A DNA stretch of 64,000 nt from Chitinophagales bacterium (lineage in GTDB: Bacteria > Bacteroidota > Bacteroidia > Chitinophagales > UBA10324), in contig JAIBAY010000003.1 of the NCBI GenBank assembly GCA_019694975.1, positions 516,511 through 580,510 on the forward strand, in the 5' to 3' direction. Position 1 is the stretch's first letter, and the number at the start of each line of letters is the position of its first letter. Both the position numbers and the translations under genes were made by a program. Of the stretch, positions 27,337-36,243 are shown piece by piece. Under the pieces are notes generated by a model that was given only the letters and a program-made list of their open reading frames with translations, did no database searches and was not told the origin of the DNA.

Positions 27337-28325
27337 AACAACGCGCCCTCCTTATTGCGACGATATTGCTACTGCCGCTAATGATGCGCGCACATGAAAT
27401 CCGTCCGGGTTATCTGGAATTCAAAGAAGCGACAGATCATACATTACAGATAACATGGAAACAACCATTGATGGGTGAATATGGCCTGCCGCTGCATCCT
27501 GTCCTCTCATCCGGATGGCTGCAAGATTCACTGACAGACATCAGCTATACGGAAAGTTATATCATCAAACGGTGGAAGATAGCAGCCGGTCATGCGGCCC
27601 TCGACCGGCAAACCATCACAATTAACGGACTTGAAAAAACGATGACCGATGTATTGGTACAGGTCATATTGGCGGATCAGACTAGCTACAGTTATTTACT
27701 GAAACCGGTACAGCCCTCCGTCACGCTTGCGTTATCGTCACCGCAGACGCCACCGGTGTGGCAATATCTTCAGATGGGAATGCATCACATCTGGTCGGGC
27801 TTTGATCATCTGCTTTTTGTATTCGGCCTGTTGCTATTGGTAAGAAGAAGATCATTATTAATCTGGACCATCACGGCTTTCACCATTGCGCATAGCATAA
27901 CGCTGGCCTTAGCCACTTTTCAAATCATAACTGTATCATCAGCATTTACTGAAGCGGCTATTGCACTCAGCATTGTTTTCCTCGCCGTTGAAATTGCACG
28001 GCATCACAATGGGAAAGATGGTTTCACCTACCGTCATCCATGGCTTGTTTCTTTCTTTTTCGGGCTCTTGCACGGACTTGGATTTGCCAGCGCGTTGCAG
28101 CAGGTGGGTTTACCGGAAGATAATATTCCACTGGCGTTAATGCTCTTCAATGCGGGTGTGGAAATTGGTCAGTTAACTTTCGTGGCTGCAGTGTTGTCCG
28201 CCGCTGCAATGGTGCGAACATTCAAATGGCGTTTCCCTGTTGGGATGAAAAATATTCCTCCGTTTATCACGGGCACGCTGGCTATGTATTGGTTTATAGA
28301 AAGAGTATTCGCTGTTTTTTGCTGA
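27333..28325 (+). CDS. HupE/UreJ-like membrane protein
   Basis: 330 residues. Signal peptide (1-20) followed by an extracytoplasmic domain of about 120 residues (HEIRPGYLEFKE at its start). From about 145 come six or seven membrane helices with MHHIWSGFDHLLFVFGLLLL, AFTIAHSITL and LLHGLGFAS, the conserved His-rich motifs of the HupE/UreJ_2 family. HupE relatives take up nickel, but members with this long N-terminal domain are uncharacterised. It forms a coupled pair with the parvulin and lies close to the DUF3604 gene, an arrangement I recall from other genomes. Confidence 0.85.
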   Translation: MKQRALLIATILLLPLMMRAHEIRPGYLEFKEATDHTLQITWKQPLMGEYGLPLHPVLSSGWLQDSLTDISYTESYIIKRWKIAAGHAALDRQTITINGLEKTMTDVLVQVILADQTSYSYLLKPVQPSVTLALSSPQTPPVWQYLQMGMHHIWSGFDHLLFVFGLLLLVRRRSLLIWTITAFTIAHSITLALATFQIITVSSAFTEAAIALSIVFLAVEIARHHNGKDGFTYRHPWLVSFFFGLLHGLGFASALQQVGLPEDNIPLALMLFNAGVEIGQLTFVAAVLSAAAMVRTFKWRFPVGMKNIPPFITGTLAMYWFIERVFAVFC

Positions 28326-28440
28326 ACAACCGGTGATAAAGCAGACAATTCAAATGATATTAATAGCAGTTGAAGTATCAGCGGATCAGGATGCATAAAG
28401 TTTATTCAATCAGCTTTATCCCGTCATTCCATAACCGGTA

Positions 28441-30207
28441 CTAAACAACAATCTCCTTCTTTTTCATGAACTGCAACTCATATAAATTCCTGTAATGCCC
28501 GTTCAGTTCCAGCAGTTGTTCATGGGTACCAAGTTCTTTCACCTCTCCTTTTTCCAACACCAAAATCTTATTGGCATGCTGTATCGTGGACAGGCGATGT
28601 GCGATGATGATAGAGGTTCTGCCTTCTATCAGCTTCCTGATAGCATGCTGAATAAGTATTTCTGATTCCGTATCAATAGAAGAGGTAGCTTCATCCAACA
28701 CTAATATTTTTGGATTAAACACAAGTGCACGCACAAAAGAAATCAGCTGCCGTTGTCCCACCGACAAGGTAGCGCCACGCTCCATCACATGATAATCATA
28801 TCCGCCGGGCAACTTTTCAATCCAGTCTGCCACACCGCAGAGTGTGGCTGCTTCTTTCACCTGCTCACGGGTAATGGCCGGGTTGCGCAACGTGATATTG
28901 TCCATCACCGATCCTGAAAACAAAAACACATCTTGCAATACCAGGCCAATCATGCTTCTTAAGGTCTCCAGTTCATACGCTTTCGTGCTCACGCCGTCCA
29001 GGTAAATGGTTCCCTGCTGTATCTCATAAAAACGGCTGAGGATATTGATGATGGATGTTTTGCCTGCACCGGTGGCACCCACTATTGCCAGTGTTTGCCC
29101 GGCACCTACATGGAAGGAAACATCTTTCAACACAAAATTTTCATCGTCATAAGCAAAATGCACATGGTCGAATACAATGTCACCACTGACAATATTGGCT
29201 GTATGGCGCCCGGTATTTTGCATCGAGTCACTATTATCCAGCAGTTTAAACACACGTTCGCTGGCTACCATGCCCATCTGCAGCGTGTTAAACTTATCAG
29301 CCAGCATACGAATGGGCCGGAACAGCAGGTTGATGTACAGGATAAATGAAATCATTACACCGAGCGACGTCCTGTCGTCGAGCACCTGGTAAGCGCCATA
29401 CCATACCAGCAGGCCGAGGGCAAGGCTGGATATGATGTCCACTACCGGGAAGAAAACAGAATAATACCAGATGCCGCGGATATTCGCCGTTCTGTGCTCC
29501 CTGTTGATGGCTTTGAATTTTTTCATCTCCCGCTCTTCCGCATTAAATACCTGCACCACACTCATGCCGCTGATATGTTCCTGCATGAAAGCATTGAGGC
29601 GTGCCACCTGGTTTCGCACTTCAATAAATGATTTGCGGATGCCTTCTTTGAAAATATAAGCGGCTACGAGCAACACCGGCAATACCGAAAGACAAACAAG
29701 TGTGAGTTGCCATGATGAATAAAACATCATCGACAACACGGCAACAATCGTGAGCAGATCACTCAGGATCGTGATGACACCTTCCGCAAAAATATCGTTA
29801 ATGGCCTCCACATCATTAATGGTCCGGGTAGTGGCAGTACCCAAAGGAGTTCGGTCGAAATAACGGAGGTTGAGACTGAGTACGTGTGCATACACGCGCT
29901 GCCGCAGATCGCGTACGATCGACTGCCCCAGCCAGTTAGTGTTATAGGTGAAGAAATAGGTGAGCCCTGCCTGGAAAAAAAGCAAACCCATCAGGACAGC
30001 CGACATCATCAGCAACTTGTTCCAGTTGCCGGTGAGTATATATTTGTCTATGGTGATTTGAATCAGGTATGGGCTCAATGGTGATAAGGCTGCAATCACC
30101 ACTGCAATGAGTAAGGCGAGATAGAATCGCTTTTTATACGGTTGCACCAGGCTCAATACGCGCCGCAGCAGCCGGAAGTCAATAAGTTTGTTGAGCAGCT
30201 TTTTCAA
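28441..30207 (-). CDS. ABC exporter (MsbA/MdlB-like)
   Basis: 588 residues. Six membrane segments (about 25-300) and a complete NBD: Walker A GATGAGKTS (377-385), Q-loop VLQDVFLF, signature LSVGQ (481-485), Walker B ILVLDE (501-506) and H-loop His537 in IIAHRLS. LSVGQ rather than LSGGQ is usual for the YheI/MdlB-type subfamily. It likely works as a homodimer or with a second half-transporter elsewhere, exporting lipids or hydrophobic compounds. All catalytic elements are intact, in contrast to the exporter at 11884. Possibly co-directional with truA, 78 bases upstream. Confidence 0.92.
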   Translation of the reverse strand: MKKLLNKLIDFRLLRRVLSLVQPYKKRFYLALLIAVVIAALSPLSPYLIQITIDKYILTGNWNKLLMMSAVLMGLLFFQAGLTYFFTYNTNWLGQSIVRDLRQRVYAHVLSLNLRYFDRTPLGTATTRTINDVEAINDIFAEGVITILSDLLTIVAVLSMMFYSSWQLTLVCLSVLPVLLVAAYIFKEGIRKSFIEVRNQVARLNAFMQEHISGMSVVQVFNAEEREMKKFKAINREHRTANIRGIWYYSVFFPVVDIISSLALGLLVWYGAYQVLDDRTSLGVMISFILYINLLFRPIRMLADKFNTLQMGMVASERVFKLLDNSDSMQNTGRHTANIVSGDIVFDHVHFAYDDENFVLKDVSFHVGAGQTLAIVGATGAGKTSIINILSRFYEIQQGTIYLDGVSTKAYELETLRSMIGLVLQDVFLFSGSVMDNITLRNPAITREQVKEAATLCGVADWIEKLPGGYDYHVMERGATLSVGQRQLISFVRALVFNPKILVLDEATSSIDTESEILIQHAIRKLIEGRTSIIIAHRLSTIQHANKILVLEKGEVKELGTHEQLLELNGHYRNLYELQFMKKKEIVV

Positions 30208-30285
30208 TCGGATGCAAAATACAAATTGTGCGCCGGCTGATGCTGACTAAACAGGAGATATTGGCTTAACCGCAACAATAACTTT

Positions 30286-31068
30286 TCATACATCAAGTTT
30301 CGTCAGCAGCCCTTCCGGATACCGCACTTCAATCAGTGTAAGTCCCTGCGGTGGTGCAGAAAAATCCGTCTTATGCGGTTGCCTGCTTTCTATCAATTGC
30401 ATCAACTGCTCTAACGATATCTTTCCACGTGCATAACGGATGGAAGTGGCGACAATGCCTCGTACCATGCCTCTTAAAAAACGGTCGGCTGAAATAGTCA
30501 GGCGCAACAAATGCTGCAGTGGTTCATGTTCCCATTGTGCGGCGCTGATCCTGCACAATGTTGTCTTAACCTGTGTCCTTTTCTTACTGAATGCGGCGAA
30601 GTCATTCTGGCTGCTGAAAAAAGCCGCTGCTTCATTCAGCTTCACTACCGATAATTCCGGGTACGGATATAAGGATGCGAAATCGGTGAGGAAAGGATTC
30701 TTGTCGTAGCAGATAAGGTATTCATATGTTCGCAACACAGCATCAAAGCGTGCATTAAAATCAGCTGGTACGGAAAAGACATTCCGGACGGATATATCTT
30801 CCGGCAGCATAAAATTCAACCGACGGTGAAACTGATCAGGCAAAGATGGTCCGAAATCGAAGTGGGCAAAATTCTGGCGGGCATGCACACCGGCATCGGT
30901 GCGCCCGGAAGCGGTAACCATCACTTCCTGCTGTAGCAGCACCGATAACATTTCATTCACTATTTGCTGAATCGTACAGTCTGTATTCTTCTGCATCTGC
31001 CAGCCATGGTAAGCAGTCCCTTTATAAGACAGCTCAAGAAGGTATCGCGCAGGCACGTTGTCAGGCAT
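30286..31068 (-). CDS. truA: tRNA pseudouridine(38-40) synthase
   Basis: 260 residues, standard TruA length. The enzyme isomerises uridines at positions 38-40 in the tRNA anticodon arm. Catalytic Asp58 sits in GRTDAGVHA. Other family blocks are YHGWQ near residue 20, FNARFDAVLRTYEY, FLRGMVRGIVATSI and the C-terminal PPQGLTLIEV. The ATG at 31066-31068 gives the typical start, with YLLELSYKGT following. Only 78 bases separate it from the downstream ABC exporter, so both may share a transcript. Confidence 0.95.
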   Translation of the reverse strand: MPDNVPARYLLELSYKGTAYHGWQMQKNTDCTIQQIVNEMLSVLLQQEVMVTASGRTDAGVHARQNFAHFDFGPSLPDQFHRRLNFMLPEDISVRNVFSVPADFNARFDAVLRTYEYLICYDKNPFLTDFASLYPYPELSVVKLNEAAAFFSSQNDFAAFSKKRTQVKTTLCRISAAQWEHEPLQHLLRLTISADRFLRGMVRGIVATSIRYARGKISLEQLMQLIESRQPHKTDFSAPPQGLTLIEVRYPEGLLTKLDV

Positions 31069-31276
31069 ATTTTTTTAAAGAGAGATCAGGCAACGTCAAA
31101 CTTAGTCAAACTGCGTCATAAAAAACGGTGTATCATCCTTTGCAGGCGGAATGCCTGTTTCATACGATTCATAAATCTTCATTAATTTGCCCGCAGAATT
31201 TTTGCCGTTGCATCTCTTTGGATTTATTGGCTGATGCGAATGTGCGATTCAAAATTAAATCAATACCATTGCTGTC

Positions 31277-31711
31277 ATGATTCAGCGTATACAAACCGTT
31301 TACCTCCTGCTTTCCCTCATTTGCGCCGGGCTGCTTTATCTGTTTCCCGTTTGGGCTACTACCGCGGAAAGCATTGATGGCGGCATGTCGGAAATCGGTG
31401 CCGGCACACACCTGTTGTTGTTGCCGCTGCCCATACTGATGATCGTCTCCCACCTGATTGCGGTATTTTCCTATAAAAACAGGAAAAGGCAGAAGCAGTT
31501 TTGCACGGGCAATATATTACTGTATGTCATTTTTTTGCTGGGCAGCCTGTTGCTGATTCAGCTGGAGCATCACTTCTTCCAGCATTTCAACTTATTTGAA
31601 TTCAGGCCCGGCGTGTTGTTACTGATTGCTGGTATCGTCTTTAATGTGCTGGCACGCAGCGGCATCAAAAAAGATGAAGCCTTATTAAGATCCATGGACC
31701 GGTTACGGTAA
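31277..31711 (+). CDS. DUF4293 family membrane protein
   Basis: 144 residues with four hydrophobic segments. It opens MIQRIQTVYLLLSLI, the near-invariant start of DUF4293. LLLLPLPILMIVSHLIAVF and ILLYVIFLLGSLLLI follow, and the chain ends LARSGIKKDEALLRSMDRLR, again a family hallmark. Function unknown; almost restricted to Bacteroidota, so it supports the taxonomic call. Divergent from truA and co-directional with recA. Confidence 0.9.
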   Translation: MIQRIQTVYLLLSLICAGLLYLFPVWATTAESIDGGMSEIGAGTHLLLLPLPILMIVSHLIAVFSYKNRKRQKQFCTGNILLYVIFLLGSLLLIQLEHHFFQHFNLFEFRPGVLLLIAGIVFNVLARSGIKKDEALLRSMDRLR

Positions 31712-31904
31712 CCTGATCAGTTGCCGGCTGGTGTTGTTTGCACTATATTGATTATCTTGTTACAGTTTGTTTTCCTATATTTATCACCACTATCACCACA
31801 GTATATGGCTGTTGAAAAATAAATCTTCCTGTTATAATTTATTATCTGAAATCTTTATTGAAATTCGTTTTTTATTCATTGATCATTAAACAATCCAACA
31901 AGTT

Positions 31905-32939
31905 ATGGCAACTGCAAACCAGGAGAAGCTGAAAGCCCTGAAGCTCACCATGGAAAAAATCGACAAGGCATATGGAAAGGGCACCATTATGAAATTAGGT
32001 GATACGATGATTGAACCGGTGGAAGCCATTTCAACCGGATCGTTGGGATTGGATCTTGCGCTGGGCGTGGGCGGGCTGCCGAAAGGCCGCGTAATCGAGA
32101 TCTATGGGCCGGAGTCATCCGGTAAAACCACGCTGGCCATTCATGCCATTGCGCAGTCACAAAAGAAAGGTGGCATAGCGGCCTTTATTGATGCTGAACA
32201 TGCATTTGACAAATCCTATGCGCAGAAGCTGGGCGCCGATGTGGAAAATCTGCTCATCTCGCAGCCCGACAATGGTGAACAGGCGCTTGAGATCGCCGAC
32301 AACCTGATCCGTTCAGGCGCAATTGATATACTCGTTATTGATTCCGTGGCAGCCCTGGTTCCAAGAAGTGAAATTGAAGGCGAGATGGGCGATTCAAAAA
32401 TGGGATTGCATGCACGGCTGATGTCGCAGGCATTACGAAAGCTCACCGCCACCATCAGCAAAACAGGTTGCTGCTGCATCTTCATCAATCAGCTGCGCGA
32501 AAAGATAGGGGTGATGTTTGGTAATCCTGAAACAACCACCGGAGGCAATGCTTTGAAGTTTTATGCTTCCGTCCGGCTTGATATACGCCGCCTCGGACAA
32601 ATTAAAGATGGTGACGTAGTAGTAGGCAATCACGTGAAGGTGAAGGTGGTGAAGAACAAAGTGGCGCCGCCGTTCCGCTTTGCGGAATTCGATATCATGT
32701 ACGGAGAAGGCATCTCAAAAGCCGGCGAAATCATTGATATGGGTGTTGATCTTAATATTGTTCAGAAAAGCGGATCATGGTTCAGCTACGATGGCAATAA
32801 ACTCGGACAGGGACGTGATGCGGTGAAGCAACTGCTGATTGATAACCCTGAACTGTCAGATGAAATTGAAAAGAAGGTAAGAGAGAAGGTGATGGTTGCC
32901 GAACATGCGTTACCCGTAGAACGGGAAGAGGAAGACTGA
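31905..32939 (+). CDS. recA: Recombinase RecA
   Basis: 344 residues. It polymerises on single-stranded DNA, drives homologous strand exchange, and induces the SOS response by promoting LexA self-cleavage. Walker A is GPESSGKTT (68-76). DNA-binding loops follow in [20 protein letters not shown] and [20 protein letters not shown]. The acidic tail ends VEREEED. It lies 193 bases after the DUF4293 gene. No lexA or recX is adjacent. Confidence 0.97.
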   Translation: MATANQEKLKALKLTMEKIDKAYGKGTIMKLGDTMIEPVEAISTGSLGLDLALGVGGLPKGRVIEIYGPESSGKTTLAIHAIAQSQKKGGIAAFIDAEHAFDKSYAQKLGADVENLLISQPDNGEQALEIADNLIRSGAIDILVIDSVAALVPRSEIEGEMGDSKMGLHARLMSQALRKLTATISKTGCCCIFINQLREKIGVMFGNPETTTGGNALKFYASVRLDIRRLGQIKDGDVVVGNHVKVKVVKNKVAPPFRFAEFDIMYGEGISKAGEIIDMGVDLNIVQKSGSWFSYDGNKLGQGRDAVKQLLIDNPELSDEIEKKVREKVMVAEHALPVEREEED

Positions 32940-33015
32940 AATCTTTCCACCTTTAAACAATTAAGCCAATAAAACCGTTACACAACTCAACTATAGAATA
33001 AAGCAAACAACCAAC

Positions 33016-33429
33016 ATGAAAAGAACAGCACATGCCATCTGGAATGGCTCCGGTAAAGACGGAAGCGGAACCCTGACCACGCAAAGTAAAGTACTTGATC
33101 AAGCCTCCTACTCATGGAGAACAAGGTTTCAGGATGTGGAAGGAACCAGTCCGGAGGAGTTGATAGCAGCGGCACATGCCGGCTGCCTTTCCATGAAACT
33201 CAGCTTTGTGCTGGGCAATGCAGGATTCACTCCCGAGTCAATTGAAACATCAGCCACCGTGGGTATTGCTGATGGTGTCATCAACGGCTCCCATATTAAG
33301 TTAAAAGCAAAAGTTCCGGGTATCTCCGCTGAAAAATTCCAGGAATGCGCTGCAGATGCAAAAGCCAACTGCCCGGTTTCAAAAGCATTGAATATGGAAA
33401 TCACCTTGGAAGCCACATTAATATCATAA
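33016..33429 (+). CDS. osmC: OsmC-family peroxiredoxin
   Basis: 137 residues. It reduces organic hydroperoxides using two cysteines. The first is in AAHAGCLSMKLS (Cys56) and the second in ANCPVSKALN (Cys119). The opening KRTAHAIWNGSGKDGSGTLT and SPEELIAAAHAGCL are family signatures. It lies 76 bases after recA and may be co-transcribed or independently induced. A strong terminator follows. Confidence 0.93.
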   Translation: MKRTAHAIWNGSGKDGSGTLTTQSKVLDQASYSWRTRFQDVEGTSPEELIAAAHAGCLSMKLSFVLGNAGFTPESIETSATVGIADGVINGSHIKLKAKVPGISAEKFQECAADAKANCPVSKALNMEITLEATLIS

Positions 33430-33452
33430 CGACGTTTTACTGACGATCATAA

Positions 33453-33490
33453 TCCCTTTGCCGCCCCTAATATGCGGCAAAGGGCTTTTA
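33453..33490 (+). terminator. Rho-independent terminator after osmC
   Basis: CCCTTTGCCG pairs perfectly with CGGCAAAGGG around an eleven-base loop, followed by CTTTTA. Confidence 0.88.
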
Positions 33491-33536
33491 CGAATGTTTA
33501 TTTTATCTGTATGCTATACAATATAATCCAGCTATC

Positions 33537-35132
33537 ATGTATCAGGAAGATGAAGAATCCATCGAGACCTTTGAATCCGATGACCCCAGGAATTCCCTTG
33601 TAAAAACATTTGGCAGCGCGGTAAGCGGGATTGATGCACTTACTATCACCGTAGAAGTAAGTGTAGGGCAGGGCATTCATTATTTTATTGTCGGCCTGCC
33701 GGACAATGCCGTCAAAGAATCCCTCCACCGCGTAGAGTCAGCTATCAAATTCAGCGGCTACCGTATGCCACGAAGGAAGATCGTCATCAACCTCGCTCCT
33801 GCCGACATACGCAAAGAGGGATCCGCATATGATCTTACCATTGCCATCGGCATACTTGCCGCTACCGGCCAGGTGGAAGCAGCAAGGCTTCACCGCTTCA
33901 TCATCATGGGTGAATTGTCGCTGGATGGTTCACTCCAACCCATCAAGGGCGCATTGCCCATCTCCATACAGGCACGCAAAGAGGAGTTTGAAGGGTTCAT
34001 ACTTCCCAAACAAAATGCCCGGGAAGCAGGCATCGTCAGCAACCTGAAAGTATATGGGGCGGAAAGTATCGGCGATGTGATTGGCTTCTTCAATGGTGAC
34101 AAAGAACTGGAACAAACCATTGTTGACACACGAAAGGAATTCACCGAACAACAGAATCATCTTGAGATTGATTTTGCCGATGTGAAAGGGCAGGAAAATA
34201 TCAAGCGGGCACTGGAAATTGCGGCTGCCGGCGGGCATAATGTGATATTGATCGGACCTCCCGGTGCAGGGAAAACGATGCTGGCGAAACGATTGCCCAC
34301 CATTCTTCCTCCGCTCTCGTTGCATGAGGCTCTGGAGACTACAAAGATTCATTCCGTAGCCGGAAAACTTCCGGCAGAAGCATCGCTGGTTTCGGTGCGG
34401 CCCTTCCGGTCACCGCATCACACTATCAGCGATGTGGCCCTGGTGGGCGGTGGCATGAATCCACAGCCGGGAGAGATTTCGCTCGCGCATAATGGTGTTT
34501 TGTTTCTCGACGAATTGCCGGAATTCAAACGAACAGTACTCGAAGTGCTCCGGCAGCCGATGGAAGAACGGAGGGTTACCATTTCAAGGGCTAAATTCTC
34601 GGTGGATTATCCGGCCAGCTTTATGCTCATTGCATCTATGAATCCCTGTCCTTGTGGCTATTATAATCACCCTGAAAAAGAATGTGTCTGCGGAGCAGGT
34701 GTGGTACAAAAATATTTGAATCGTATTTCTGGTCCGTTGTTAGATCGCATTGATTTGCATGTGGAAGTAACACCTGTTCCTTTCCATGAACTCTCCAACA
34801 TCCGGCTCTCCGAAAAAAGCAATCATGTTCGTGAGCGTGTGGTGAAAGCCCGTCTCTTCCAGGAGCAACGATTTACAGAGCATAAAGACGTGCATTCCAA
34901 TTCTCAGATGAGCACAAAGATGATGCGGCAATATTGTGTGTTACCTGCTGCCGGTGATCAGTTGATCAAAACTGCCATGGAGAAATTAGGATTATCTGCA
35001 CGTGCTTATGATCGCATTCTTAAAGTATCACGAACGATTGCTGATCTGGATGCGAGTGAGGATATTAAAGTGGAGCATCTTGCGGAAGCAATTCAATATA
35101 GAAGTTTGGATAAGGAGAATTGGGCGGGGTGA
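33537..35132 (+). CDS. comM: YifB/ComM family Mg-chelatase-like AAA+ helicase (intact copy)
   Basis: 531 residues, full length. ComM relatives are hexameric helicases that promote branch migration during natural transformation. An N-terminal Lon-like S5 domain (about 22-190) precedes the AAA+ core: Walker A GPPGAGKT (240-247), LFLDELPEF and a Cys cluster in CPCGYYNHPEKECVC (from residue 371). The sequence from residue 371 to the stop is repeated 6021 bases downstream, where it forms a 5'-truncated second copy. The gene lies at the left edge of an island. In Acinetobacter, comM is a known insertion site for resistance islands; that parallel is suggestive only. Confidence 0.94.
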   Translation: MYQEDEESIETFESDDPRNSLVKTFGSAVSGIDALTITVEVSVGQGIHYFIVGLPDNAVKESLHRVESAIKFSGYRMPRRKIVINLAPADIRKEGSAYDLTIAIGILAATGQVEAARLHRFIIMGELSLDGSLQPIKGALPISIQARKEEFEGFILPKQNAREAGIVSNLKVYGAESIGDVIGFFNGDKELEQTIVDTRKEFTEQQNHLEIDFADVKGQENIKRALEIAAAGGHNVILIGPPGAGKTMLAKRLPTILPPLSLHEALETTKIHSVAGKLPAEASLVSVRPFRSPHHTISDVALVGGGMNPQPGEISLAHNGVLFLDELPEFKRTVLEVLRQPMEERRVTISRAKFSVDYPASFMLIASMNPCPCGYYNHPEKECVCGAGVVQKYLNRISGPLLDRIDLHVEVTPVPFHELSNIRLSEKSNHVRERVVKARLFQEQRFTEHKDVHSNSQMSTKMMRQYCVLPAAGDQLIKTAMEKLGLSARAYDRILKVSRTIADLDASEDIKVEHLAEAIQYRSLDKENWAG

Positions 35133-35165
35133 AGGGATATGTTAGTCCGGATTTGCAATCCGGAC
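34647..35165 (+). repeat. Left copy of the 519-bp direct repeat flanking the comM island
   Basis: Matches 40668-41186 at a constant offset of 6021 bases. It covers the comM 3' third and the first bases of a downstream repeat (GTTAGTC...). The centre, 34717-34999, is nearly identical to its partner, with one difference in 283 bases (A34786 versus G40807). The outer parts differ by roughly 10-15 percent, mostly at third codon positions. Confidence 0.88.
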
Positions 35166-35191
35166 TTGCTGAGAAAAGGGATTTTCAATCC
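35141..35191. repeat. Left inverted repeat of the REP-associated transposase unit
   Basis: Starts 8 bases after the comM stop with GTTAGTCCGG and includes CCGGACTTGCTGAGAA. It is the imperfect inverse of 35874-35916 on the other side of the transposase gene and can fold on itself through CCGGATTTGCAATCCGG. Confidence 0.75.
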
Positions 35192-35232
35192 TTTTCCATT
35201 TTATTATTTCCAGAATATAAAATCCAATTATT

Positions 35233-35784
35233 ATGGGCTTTAAGTATGAAGCAAGTAATCCAGAGGGAATCTATTTTACCACCTCCACCATCGTTCAGTG
35301 GATTGATTTGTTCACCAGACGAGAACTACAGGAAGTGGTGATTGACTCAATAAAATATTGCCAGCGTGAAAAGGGATTAATCATATTTGCCTGGAGCCTG
35401 ATGCCGAGTCATTTGCACATGATTTCCGCTGCAAACAGCAGCCAGATTACCTTGCCAGATATTATGAGGGATTTTAAGAAATATACTTCAAAAGCATTGG
35501 TCAAAACGATTGGTGAAACAAATGAAAGCAGAGAAGATTGGTTGATGAGTGCTTTTGAGTTTGCAGGCAGAACCAATCGCAAAATTAAGGACTATAAAGT
35601 GTGGCAGGATGGCTATCATCCGGAAGAAATAATTACCCGGTCATTTATGGATCAGAAGCTTCATTACATTCATTACAATGCTGTGGAAGCAGGCTTTGTT
35701 ACGGAACCTCATCTGTATGCTTTGAGTTCAGCGATTGATTATGCTGGCGGAAAGGGGTTGATTGATGTTGCATTTGCAGGATAA
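35233..35784 (+). CDS. REP-associated tyrosine transposase (Y1, HUH)
   Basis: 183 residues. HUH pair at His60 and His62 (PSHLHMI) and a Y1-type catalytic Tyr, most likely Tyr145, in LHYIHYNAVEAGFV. The family cuts and joins single-stranded DNA and is thought to spread REP palindromes. Inverted repeats at 35141-35191 and 35874-35916 flank it as expected for a RAYT with its REPs. It looks intact. Decayed relatives lie at 46453 and 51965, and non-autonomous elements with related ends are scattered over 35-49 kb. Confidence 0.9.
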   Translation: MGFKYEASNPEGIYFTTSTIVQWIDLFTRRELQEVVIDSIKYCQREKGLIIFAWSLMPSHLHMISAANSSQITLPDIMRDFKKYTSKALVKTIGETNESREDWLMSAFEFAGRTNRKIKDYKVWQDGYHPEEIITRSFMDQKLHYIHYNAVEAGFVTEPHLYALSSAIDYAGGKGLIDVAFAG

Positions 35785-35869
35785 TATTTACGTCTTTCGG
35801 AATCGAAATGGAAATTCGAAAGGTGATAGAACTTTTTTCGTATGAATTCCGATTCGTGGGGATTTGGCT

Positions 35870-36168
35870 GTTACGAGGATTAAAAATCCTCTTCTCAGCA
35901 AGTCCGGATTACAAATCACTATTGTTCGAAACATGCTCAAAAGCTTGCTGGGCATACGTTACAGACAATCTGCTTTAGAGATTTTTATACTGAAAATGCA
36001 ATGGGTTACAATTGGCACCATGCTTTTCCTGAGGGGAGAATAGTTCATGACTATTTGAGATAGAATTTTATGTTCACTTTTCCCGATAGAAATATGAATG
36101 AAAGTTAAGCCAGTTATGGGTTCTGAAGGTTTCGAACACCTTTGATTACAAATCCGGACTAACGGGGG
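35870..36168. mobile_element. TIR miniature element E1 (299 bp)
   Basis: About 95 percent identical (14 differences counted by eye) to E4 at 48145-48443, with the same length and ends. The right end reads GGTTTCGAACACCTTTGATT followed by ACAAATCCGGACTAACGGGG. The left part holds an inner TTGTTCGAAAC half and also forms the right inverted repeat of the transposase unit. No ORF inside, so non-autonomous. It lies 75 bases from the stop of the SEC-C gene. Confidence 0.8.
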
Positions 36169-36243
36169 AGGTCTGAATTAGACTTTAGCGGGTTACTAAG
36201 AACAATGAGAATTGGATTCTATCTTAGGGACATTCCCGTAATC

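Noticed and set aside
35120..35341. 73-codon ORF after comM
   Set aside because: Overlaps the transposase inverted repeat and the start of the RAYT gene in another frame.
36110..36168. GGTTTCGAACACC motif resembling a tRNA T-arm
   Set aside because: It is the end of element E1 and recurs in E2-E4; no cloverleaf can be formed around it.
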